From: Methylomonas sp.
GTDB lineage: Bacteria > Pseudomonadota > Gammaproteobacteria > Methylococcales > Methylomonadaceae
Reading direction: 5' to 3'
NCBI GenBank assembly: GCA_026990815.1
Contig: JALXCS010000097.1
Coordinates: 1-7,287, forward strand
Length of the DNA stretch: 7,287 bases
The translations under genes were made by a program, and so were the position numbers. The notes under the pieces are model-generated. The model was not told the origin of the DNA. It was given only the letters and a program-made list of their open reading frames with translations, and did no database searches. Position 1 is the stretch's first letter; every line of letters begins with the position of its first letter. Shown one piece after another: positions 1 to 5,042 of the stretch.

Positions 1-1
1 T

Positions 2-856
2 TTTTCTCAGGTTGTGGTAACGAATTCAAGTGCGAATTCCCCACAAAGCATTCATGCTTTTCTCTGGGAAAATGGACAAATGACTGATTTGAATGACTTA
101 ATCCAAGCGAGCAGTAACTGGATACTCACTAAAGCTTTTGCGATTAATGATAATGGCAATATCGTGGGCACGGGGTTTAAGAATGGGATTGAACACGGTT
201 TTGTTCTAAATGTATCAAACACAACCACTCCTCCTATTCCCGTAAATCAAATTCCGGTTGCTAAGGCCATAGCCGATGTTACTTCCGGTAATTCACCTCT
301 TGCAGTTAATTTTGATGGTTCGGGTTCTTATGATTCTGACGGTTCAATTGTTGATTTCTCTTGGGATTTCGGGGATGGCAATAGTTCAAATTTGGCCAAT
401 CCAAGCCATACTTTTGCAACTGCAGGCGAATATGTTGCCACTTTGACAGTAACCGATGATAAAGGAGGAACGGATAGTGCTTCGGTAACAATTACTGTTA
501 CGGATTCCAATGTTGGCGGCTGTAACGTTAATTGTGTCTTAGTTGATAAAATCAGTCTTTCCTATAGAGCAAAGTCCAAAAAAATAATTGGGCGGGTATT
601 TTTGGTTGATGAAAACAACCGTTCAACCATCAAAAAAGGGGCTATTGTCAATGTAACCTGGTTATTACCAGACGGAACCACAATTAATCAGCAACGCAAA
701 ATTAAAAGACAATCCTGGGCTGCTTATTTTAAACTGAAAAAAATCAAAGCTTCCGGTGTATATCAACTAACTGTTGATTCAGTCGTAGATGACAATCGTA
801 CTTTCGATCCTGATAATAGCAGCACGTTATTTCAGACAATAACTGTTGCCAAGTGA
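2..856 (+). CDS. HAF-repeat / PKD / Ig-like exported protein, 3' part only
   Basis: The frame is open to the left edge, so the true start and any signal peptide lie outside the window; a GTG at 14 is in frame but has no reason to be the start. Counting from that GTG, residues 14-67 look like the extracellular HAF repeat (HAFLWENGQMTDL, then AFAINDNGNIVGTG and HGFVL). A Pro/Thr-rich linker follows. Residues 81-162 are a PKD domain with its hallmark WDFGDG, the HTF turn and YVATLTVTDDKG. After a CNVNC junction (170-174), residues 175-280 form an Ig-like module with VTWLLPDGT, GVYQLTV and FDPDNSS. PKD and Ig-like modules are known from surface and secreted proteins in protein or carbohydrate binding. 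No PEP-CTERM, LPXTG or catalytic motif is visible at the C terminus. I infer a secreted or cell-surface protein of unknown ligand. It ends in TGA just before a strong terminator and converges on the minus-strand genes, so it is a separate transcription unit. Confidence 0.85.
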   Translation, partial: FSQVVVTNSSANSPQSIHAFLWENGQMTDLNDLIQASSNWILTKAFAINDNGNIVGTGFKNGIEHGFVLNVSNTTTPPIPVNQIPVAKAIADVTSGNSPLAVNFDGSGSYDSDGSIVDFSWDFGDGNSSNLANPSHTFATAGEYVATLTVTDDKGGTDSASVTITVTDSNVGGCNVNCVLVDKISLSYRAKSKKIIGRVFLVDENNRSTIKKGAIVNVTWLLPDGTTINQQRKIKRQSWAAYFKLKKIKASGVYQLTVDSVVDDNRTFDPDNSSTLFQTITVAK

Positions 857-899
857 TCGCAGTTGCAATAATGTGCTAATAATTCGTTATTAACCTGTG

Positions 900-936
900 G
901 CCCCATCGGGCAAATGACTGATGGGGCGATTTTTTT
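900..936 (+). terminator. Intrinsic terminator of the HAF/PKD gene
   Basis: An 8-bp perfect stem, gccccatc (900-907) with gatggggc (920-927), encloses a 12-nt loop and is followed by GA and seven T (930-936). It lies 43 bp after the stop codon at 854-856. Read on the minus strand the hairpin has no T tract, so it serves the plus-strand gene and not the gene ending at 983. Confidence 0.9.
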
Positions 937-982
937 GATTTATTGCAAGTGTTGAATTATTTACACTGCATTTCATCAATTG

Positions 983-1549
983 TTAATGTTCTGATCGGGG
1001 AGTATTGGCAATCAATTCTTCTAGAATAGGATCAATATTTGCAGCAACCCCTTCGCCATATTCATTATCATATCCTACCTCTTGATTAAACGGACTCACG
1101 TTAATGGCTACACCTTCGCCGAAATTATTTTCTGAACCTACATGTTCTGTGTCAACTTCCGGGGCTATTGCTACACCTTCTCCATAGTCATTATCATATC
1201 CAACTATTGGTGTTGGTAGCTTATTAGCCTTTGTTTCATAAGGGTCTAGCAAGGGTTGATGCTCCCGAGGAGGGGCTGATATTTCGTTTTTAAAGTAACT
1301 ATCCTTTACAGAAGAAATATACTGTTCACTATTAATGTGTATTTCTTCTCTATTTTTTTTAGGTTGTTTTAAAAATAATGTCTTTAAAGATATTTTTGTA
1401 AATTCGCTTATGTTACTTGCCGGGTGTTGCCTAGTGTTATTGTGTGACGTTGGCCTCATTGGTCGTTCGTTGACCAATGACTCAGAACTTAAATAGTCAT
1501 ACCCACCCCAAAGAGCAGTTAAAAATAGTAATAAATAAGAGTATTTCAT
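983..1549 (-). CDS. Small exported protein with three 21-residue GEGVA repeats, unknown function
   Basis: This encodes 188 residues that I do not recognise. The N terminus (MKYSYLLLFLTALWGG) is one short hydrophobic stretch after a Lys, suiting a Sec signal or an N-terminal membrane anchor; no clear AXA cleavage site is seen. Residues 25-110 are polar, Asn/Lys/Ser-rich and probably disordered. Residues 116-178 are three consecutive 21-residue units starting VGYDNDYGEGVA, VGSENNFGEGVA and VGYDNEYGEGVA, each with a 9-residue acidic or polar tail. The C-terminal half is clearly acidic, and there are no cysteines. The start is supported by GGAAAGG upstream, with 8 nt between AAGG and the ATG. The gene lies beyond the terminator of the five-repeat gene, on the same strand, and no convincing promoter is visible in the 95-bp gap. 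It could be a surface, matrix or partner protein of that neighbour; the repeats might bind a metal or another protein, but this is speculation. Confidence 0.75.
   Translation of the reverse strand: MKYSYLLLFLTALWGGYDYLSSESLVNERPMRPTSHNNTRQHPASNISEFTKISLKTLFLKQPKKNREEIHINSEQYISSVKDSYFKNEISAPPREHQPLLDPYETKANKLPTPIVGYDNDYGEGVAIAPEVDTEHVGSENNFGEGVAINVSPFNQEVGYDNEYGEGVAANIDPILEELIANTPRSEH
1016..1204 (-). repeat. Three tandem 63-bp coding repeats (21 aa each)
   Basis: In coding order the units are 1142-1204, 1079-1141 and 1016-1078, with exact 63-bp spacing and no linker. The core is V-G-[YS]-[DE]-N-[DNE]-[YF]-G-E-G-V-A. Units 1 and 3 match at 11 of 12 core residues (Asp versus Glu at the other), yet five of those codons differ synonymously: GTT/GTA, GGA/GGC, GGT/GGG, GTA/GTT and GCA/GCT. 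The duplication is therefore not fresh, and the peptide core seems to have been kept by selection. Confidence 0.9.
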
Positions 1550-1586
1550 AATTTAAGCCTTTCCAAACTTGTGTTACGAATTCAGT

Positions 1587-1631
1587 AAAAAGGCTACCTT
1601 GCCAATCAGTTTGGCGGCGGTAGCCTTTTTT
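1587..1631 (-). terminator. Bidirectional hairpin terminator after the five-repeat gene
   Basis: The 8-bp stem aggctacc (1591-1598) / ggtagcct (1619-1626) is flanked by aaaa (1587-1590) and ttttt (1627-1631), so the A-T flanks lengthen the stem and supply a U tract in either direction. An inner stem gccaa (1601-1605) / ttggc (1611-1615) closes a 5-nt loop. Read on the minus strand it sits 13 bp after the stop codon of the gene at 1645-3198 and ends in a run of T. The next minus-strand gene starts about 40 bp beyond it, so partial read-through may supply that gene. Confidence 0.85.
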
Positions 1632-1644
1632 GGAGCCTTAGAGT

Positions 1645-3198
1645 TTATTGTTGATAGGCGGTATATGTATAATCATTATATTTCCATCTACCATTGTTGC
1701 GACTGTACAACCTAACGTAGATTGTTGCTCCGTTGCTGGGTAGGTTAGTCACTGTTTTGCTGGTCGTATGACGTTTTTGATAACCTCGGTATAGGATATT
1801 GCGCCAACCTTTGCTCGTTCCAATCCTGAGATAATATGCCGATGAACCGGTATCTTGCCATTCAAAAGTTACCGCTGATGATGTGAGGGTTGAGCCATTA
1901 ACAGGACTGGTAATTTCAGATTTATTTGCCGCACTCGGTTTTTTATAGGTTATTGCAGTTGAATCGCTATGCCGCCACACATTGTTGATTTTACTAGATA
2001 TCCTTATAAATATTTTACTACCATCCGTCGGCAAATTGGTAATCATTTTATAAGTATTGAGTCCTTGCGAAGCGCTGTATAAATCTGTTCCACCAATACT
2101 CGTACCAATACTTAGATGATATTCTGTTGCAGCAGGAATATCTTTCCAGGAGAAACCTTGACCACGTAGATTTTTCAGTGTTGAGTTGTTTGCCGGGCTG
2201 ATGATTTCAGAGCTTAGATTATTGAGATCAGTAAATGATGTGTAGGTGTAGTTATTACTGCCCACAAAATTTCTATGATATTTGGTAGACAAAGATACGC
2301 GGATCTCATGGCCGTCATTCGGCAGGTTTGTCAGTGTTTTTGATGTTGTAGTTCCTGGCAAGAGGTTGCTGTAAATGGTATTGCCCTGATAATCTGAAAC
2401 CGAAAGCAAAAATTCCTTGGCGCCTACATCTTCCCATGAAAACGTTTCTGTGGTTGATGTCAGCGTTGAGCCATCGATCGGACTAATTATTTTTGATGTG
2501 GCCGGACCGTCTTGAATATTTCTTTTATAATGACTTACGCTGGTATACCAGCGTCCGTTGATTTTGCTGGATAGCTCGGCATAAAGATTACCCGAACCTG
2601 TCAGTAGATTAGTGATTGTTTTTGATGTGGTACTACCGGGAAATGTTGCTAAATAGAGAATTCCACTACCGCGTACTGAACCAGCTCTAAGTTTGGTGCC
2701 AATCCGTAAATTATATTCTGATGCTCCAACGTCCTGCCAATCAAAAGTAATAGTTGATGAGGATACAGTTGTGTTTTCGATGGGAGTTAATATTTTAGCT
2801 GCTGTTGCTGGAGAAGGAGTGTTCGGGTCTTTAATTTTGTTAAAGGTGAATGTTTGTAAGCGTTGGTAGTAATTATTATATTGGTTATATTTATAGGCAC
2901 TGACTAAATAGACGGTAAGCGTGCCACCATCGAGTGGAATATTATCAACCGTTTGGGAAGTGTTGGTTATGTTACCTTTGAAAAATAATTTATTTCCAAT
3001 TTGGCTGGTGTCATTTTGGTATACCGTTATTCCATAGAACAAAGCCCCGGTATCTTCCCACTCAAATGTTACTGAAGCTGTATCTATTGTTGAGTTCGGA
3101 GCGGGGTTGATGATTTTTGATCCAACTTCAGCTTTTGAAACTCCAGAAATCAAACTGAATAAAAACAAGAATGTAAAAAAATAAATCTTGGTGTGCAT
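1645..3198 (-). CDS. Secreted protein of five Ig/FnIII-like repeats
   Basis: This encodes 517 residues. A classic Sec signal peptide is present: Lys at 4, hydrophobic core YFFTFLFLFSLISGV, and likely cleavage after SKA (residue 23). The rest is five repeats at about residues 28-120, 135-225, 236-325, 331-419 and 428-515. Each begins I-x-x-P-x-x-N/G-S/T-T, continues with TFEWxDxGA and YxLxIGT, then has TTSKTxTNLPxDG and an I-Y-V-R-L-x-S-K strand with an N-G-R-W-type turn. The Trp and Tyr positions and alternating strands suggest a beta-sandwich fold. There are no cysteines, no catalytic motif and no C-terminal sorting signal. Similar repeats occur in surface and secreted proteins of many environmental bacteria, where the function is usually unassigned; an adhesin or matrix role is inference. 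The start is fixed by AAGGAG 9 nt upstream. A sigma-54 promoter precedes the gene and a hairpin terminator follows it. Confidence 0.85.
   Translation of the reverse strand: MHTKIYFFTFLFLFSLISGVSKAEVGSKIINPAPNSTIDTASVTFEWEDTGALFYGITVYQNDTSQIGNKLFFKGNITNTSQTVDNIPLDGGTLTVYLVSAYKYNQYNNYYQRLQTFTFNKIKDPNTPSPATAAKILTPIENTTVSSSTITFDWQDVGASEYNLRIGTKLRAGSVRGSGILYLATFPGSTTSKTITNLLTGSGNLYAELSSKINGRWYTSVSHYKRNIQDGPATSKIISPIDGSTLTSTTETFSWEDVGAKEFLLSVSDYQGNTIYSNLLPGTTTSKTLTNLPNDGHEIRVSLSTKYHRNFVGSNNYTYTSFTDLNNLSSEIISPANNSTLKNLRGQGFSWKDIPAATEYHLSIGTSIGGTDLYSASQGLNTYKMITNLPTDGSKIFIRISSKINNVWRHSDSTAITYKKPSAANKSEITSPVNGSTLTSSAVTFEWQDTGSSAYYLRIGTSKGWRNILYRGYQKRHTTSKTVTNLPSNGATIYVRLYSRNNGRWKYNDYTYTAYQQ
1654..3117 (-). 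repeat. Array of five ~90-residue repeat domains
   Basis: The repeats fall at about 2839-3117, 2524-2796, 2224-2493, 1942-2208 and 1654-1917, in coding order. Repeats 2, 3 and 5 share the most obvious motifs (STLTSS/T, TFEWQDxG, TTSKTxTNL). Repeat 1 is the most divergent: FYGITVYQNDT replaces the YxLxIGT strand. Repeat 4 replaces TFEW with GFSWKDIPAA. The divergence shows an old duplication rather than a recently expanded or phase-variable array. Confidence 0.8.
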
Positions 3199-3207
3199 TT
3201 TTGATTA

Positions 3208-3213
3208 CTCCTT
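3208..3213 (-). promoter_or_regulatory. Shine-Dalgarno site of the five-repeat gene
   Basis: AAGGAG on the minus strand stands 9 nt before the ATG at 3196-3198. It is the strongest ribosome-binding site in the window and settles the start. The porin and kinase genes have no comparable site. Confidence 0.85.
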
Positions 3214-3226
3214 TTTTAAAATTATG

Positions 3227-3257
3227 TTAAAGACAATGCATGTGCCCAGTTCTTTAA
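3227..3257. promoter_or_regulatory. 7-bp inverted repeat spanning the predicted start of transcription
   Basis: TTAAAGA (3227-3233) and TCTTTAA (3251-3257) form a perfect inverted repeat around a 17-nt spacer. The promoter-proximal arm ends at position -1 relative to the +1 predicted from the sigma-54 element, so the pair would act as DNA (an operator) rather than as an RNA hairpin. The arms are AT-rich and chance is a real alternative. Confidence 0.3.
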
Positions 3258-3260
3258 AAA

Positions 3261-3276
3261 AGCAAAAAGTGAGCCA
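3261..3276 (-). promoter_or_regulatory. Sigma-54 (RpoN) -24/-12 promoter of the five-repeat gene
   Basis: On the minus strand the sequence is TGGCTCACTTTTTGCT. Against the consensus TGGCACG-N4-TTGCW it matches everywhere except A to T and G to A in the first block. The essential GG (3275-3274) and GC (3263-3262) are separated by exactly 10 nt, as required. Placing -12 at 3262 puts +1 at an A at 3250 and gives a 5' leader of about 52 nt ending in the strong Shine-Dalgarno site. Sigma-54 promoters need an AAA+ activator of the NtrC type, and such a regulator is encoded at 6832. I saw no equally good match in front of the other minus-strand genes. Confidence 0.75.
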
Positions 3277-3306
3277 AACAAGAAATGATTTGCATCAATC
3301 AAGAAA

Positions 3307-3323
3307 ATGGCTCGGAAAGCCAT
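3307..3323. promoter_or_regulatory. 17-bp inverted repeat, candidate activator site upstream of the sigma-54 promoter
   Basis: ATGGCT (3307-3312) and AGCCAT (3318-3323) form a perfect 6-bp inverted repeat around CGGAA. Its centre is about 65 bp upstream of the predicted +1. Outer arms TGCAT (3291-3295) and ATGCA (3327-3331) are also complementary but off-centre. NtrC-family dimers bind palindromes of roughly this size, although upstream sites often lie farther away. Only one copy is seen. Confidence 0.35.
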
Positions 3324-3400
3324 AATATGCACGAAAAAAGTACATTTTTTGCGCCGTTTAAATCCGATTCATACAATTTTTGCGGTATTTTTCAGGGTAA

Positions 3401-3429
3401 AACCAACACTATTGATTTCTAAATTGGTT
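3401..3429 (-). terminator. Weak hairpin after the porin/binding-protein pair
   Basis: AACCAA (3401-3406) and TTGGTT (3424-3429) form a 6-bp stem with a 17-nt loop. It lies 46 bp downstream of the stop codon at 3476-3478. On the minus strand it runs into TTGGTTTTA, a short T run, so it may slow or end transcription of the pair. It is much weaker than the two other terminators here; without it no terminator is evident before the sigma-54 promoter region. Confidence 0.25.
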
Positions 3430-3475
3430 GGAATTATTTCAGGAGAAAATATTAAAGACGGTTACAATTAAGAGA

Positions 3476-3943
3476 CTAACGCTTTAAGTCATTACATTTT
3501 TGTGTTTTATCGCTCTTTAAAGCTATTCTAAAAATGACTTTTACGTTGTTATTTTTGAAACAGGAGGAAATATAGCCAATTGCATTTGGCGTGGTTGTAA
3601 TAAAGCGAAGCATCGCTTCTTGGGATTCAACGACATAGGGTGGACTAATGCCCTGAAAATATTTAATATTCCAGTAGTTTTCCAGTTCTTCAGGATATTG
3701 GTCTAAAAGTGTTTCTGAAAAGATTTTTCTCAAGGGATGATGAGAAGCTAAGTTTACTGGAATCCAGCGTTCTCCATGTTGATTAATTAATTGTCTACGC
3801 AGAAAAATATTTGTGATCTTTTTTTTGTTAAATTTCTTTTCAGCAGTTTCTTTTCCTGTGATAATTAAAAGCTCAGAGGCGATAGCGGTTGATGGAACAA
3901 TCAAAGCAAAGGAGATTGATAAAATGAGCGTTCGCATCAACAT
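3476..3943 (-). CDS. Short PstS-like periplasmic substrate-binding protein
   Basis: This encodes 155 residues with a signal peptide (MLMRTLILSISFALIVPSTAIA, likely cut near residue 22-23). The mature part resembles the short phosphate-ABC-transporter-like binding proteins of the PBP-like fold: LLIITGK near the N terminus, ITNIFLRRQ, WIPVNLASHHPLRKIF (60-75), YW..KYFQG..PP (90-102) and TPNAIGYIS (118-126), which corresponds to the family's GAIGY motif. At about 130 mature residues it is less than half the size of a true PstS and covers roughly one lobe. No pstC, pstA or pstB is in the window, so phosphate import is unlikely; a ligand-presenting or signalling role is inference. The start lies 2 bp after the porin stop (TAATCATG), with no Shine-Dalgarno site, which points to translational coupling. 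An alternative Met at residue 3 is equally possible. The two late cysteines (128, 150) could form a disulfide. Confidence 0.75.
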   Translation of the reverse strand: MLMRTLILSISFALIVPSTAIASELLIITGKETAEKKFNKKKITNIFLRRQLINQHGERWIPVNLASHHPLRKIFSETLLDQYPEELENYWNIKYFQGISPPYVVESQEAMLRFITTTPNAIGYISSCFKNNNVKVIFRIALKSDKTQKCNDLKR

Positions 3944-3945
3944 GA

Positions 3946-4983
3946 TTAAAAAAATGTAGAAACGGATGCAAAAAAACCACTTTGGGCAATGCTTGAATTA
4001 TCACTCCCAAATCGATATTCAACTTTTAAAACCATTGGCGAGTAAGGTCGCCAGGCAAGACCGGCAATGCCAAGATGAATGGTACTGTTTTCCAGGATAT
4101 TGTCTTTCAGATGGGTGCCTTCAAGGAATTCATATCGCCCAACCGCCGAGAAATGATGGCCAAGAGGTAAGACTGTTTGCAAGTAAAGCCCGGTTTCATT
4201 ACCTCGTTGCTTGGGCGCACGGCGATGAATAAATTCTGCTTGTAATTCAACCCCTTTTTTTTTCCAGATTAAATCAATTCCAAACAGGTGATTTCTGGAA
4301 GACGAATAAAATTTGGCTTGATTTTTGAATGCAAGATAAGAAAACCCCAAATGCATATGATCAAGGATTTCGTAATTTACCCTTAATCCAAGAGCATTTT
4401 TGAAAGAGATGTCTTTTTTATGGGGATCGAGATGTTGGGAATTATCGGCATATATTGAGAATTCAAGATTTTGGTTATTAATAATAAATTGACTATTTAA
4501 CATCAACCCATTGCTATGAGCTGGAAAAATAAAATCTTCGGTAATTAATGGTCGCGTGGTTGTCCAAACTAGGGGGGCGGCATGGATTGTATTCCAGATA
4601 CCTACGGGAGTCAGAAATTTTCCAAGTCGCAGACTGAATGTTTCATTAATCAATATATCTGCATAGAGGCGTTCAACAAAGAATGTTTTTTGGGAAAATT
4701 CAGTACCTTCAGTGCTTACAGCATCTTCGAATTCAAGTTCAGAAAAAAGATGTAATTGCGAGCTGGGGTTCCAAGTAATGAATAGGCTTAGATCGTCAAT
4801 TTTAGCGATATCACTTTGGCGTTCGAAATTTTCGTAACTAAAATGGGCATAGCCGCCAATAGTCAGGTTTGCTTCAGGGATTTTCAAGCCTCGCCCCCAG
4901 TGATAATTATAATTTATACTCTGTTCAGCCATCGCAAGTACTGAATAACAAAAAAGCAAAGTGCATTTTTGAAAAGAGGTCAT
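3946..4983 (-). CDS. Outer-membrane beta-barrel porin-like protein
   Basis: This encodes 345 residues. The signal peptide is MTSFQKCTLLFCYSVLAMA, cut before EQS. The mature chain alternates hydrophobic and polar residues in short strands (LTIGGYAHFSYENF, LHLFSELEFED, FSLRLGKFLTPVG, LKVEYRFG) and ends in Phe (SVSTFF), the usual beta-barrel assembly signal. The stretch RLGKFLTPVGIWNTIHAAPL (about 118-137) resembles the conserved central part of porins annotated near the OprO/OprP phosphate-selective group; substrate selectivity cannot be read from the sequence. It is the first gene of a two-gene unit with the binding protein and diverges from the sensor kinase across 59 bp. The upstream sequence CTTGGCTCAAAAATG has no good Shine-Dalgarno site, but the signal peptide right after the ATG supports this start. 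I infer that it lets into the periplasm the ligand recognised by the binding protein or the kinase. Confidence 0.75.
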   Translation of the reverse strand: MTSFQKCTLLFCYSVLAMAEQSINYNYHWGRGLKIPEANLTIGGYAHFSYENFERQSDIAKIDDLSLFITWNPSSQLHLFSELEFEDAVSTEGTEFSQKTFFVERLYADILINETFSLRLGKFLTPVGIWNTIHAAPLVWTTTRPLITEDFIFPAHSNGLMLNSQFIINNQNLEFSIYADNSQHLDPHKKDISFKNALGLRVNYEILDHMHLGFSYLAFKNQAKFYSSSRNHLFGIDLIWKKKGVELQAEFIHRRAPKQRGNETGLYLQTVLPLGHHFSAVGRYEFLEGTHLKDNILENSTIHLGIAGLAWRPYSPMVLKVEYRFGSDNSSIAQSGFFASVSTFF

Positions 4984-5042
4984 TTTTGAGCCAAGTTAAG
5001 GGTAATTAAAAGTTTAAATGCTTTATACAAAGCAATGATTAA
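4984..5042. promoter_or_regulatory. 59-bp divergent promoter region with a central inverted repeat
   Basis: All intergenic control of the porin pair and the kinase/regulator pair must fit here or extend into the coding ends. TGCTTT (5019-5024) and AAAGCA (5029-5034) form a perfect 6-bp inverted repeat around ATAC. The centre reads TATAAA on the minus strand and TTATAC on the plus strand, so it may supply -10 elements in both directions while also being an operator. No convincing -35 box and no sigma-54 match (GG-N10-GC) is visible for either side. A start of transcription from the plus-strand -10 would leave the kinase a leader of only about 8 nt. Confidence 0.4.

Noticed and set aside
306..510. 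Two overlapping minus-strand open frames of about 60 codons
   Set aside because: They lie opposite the PKD domain of the real plus-strand gene, have no ribosome-binding site and show low-complexity, non-protein-like composition.
944..970. Hairpin TGCAAGTGT / ACACTGCA between the two convergent genes
   Set aside because: The stem has a bulge, and on the minus strand it is followed by A-rich rather than T-rich sequence, so it is not a convincing terminator for the gene ending at 983.
3224..3325. Plus-strand open frame of 33 codons in the 3199-3475 gap
   Set aside because: It has no ribosome-binding site, runs through the opposite-strand sigma-54 promoter and has a Lys/Gln/Ser-rich sequence without features; chance is the simplest explanation.
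3329..3354. A6/T6 hairpin (GCACG-A6-GTACA-T6-GCGC)
   Set aside because: The pairing is mostly A-T with a bulge and mismatch in the GC part, and no gene ends close by; probably AT-rich spacer.
3199..3475. Possible riboswitch, such as a cyclic di-GMP type, before the five-repeat gene
   Set aside because: The predicted leader is only about 52 nt and lacks the conserved motifs; the larger hairpins lie upstream of the predicted start of transcription.
3966..4232. Plus-strand open frame of 88 codons
   Set aside because: It is antisense to the conserved 3' half of the porin gene, whose C-terminal Phe and strand pattern are clear; no domain or Shine-Dalgarno site supports the plus-strand frame.
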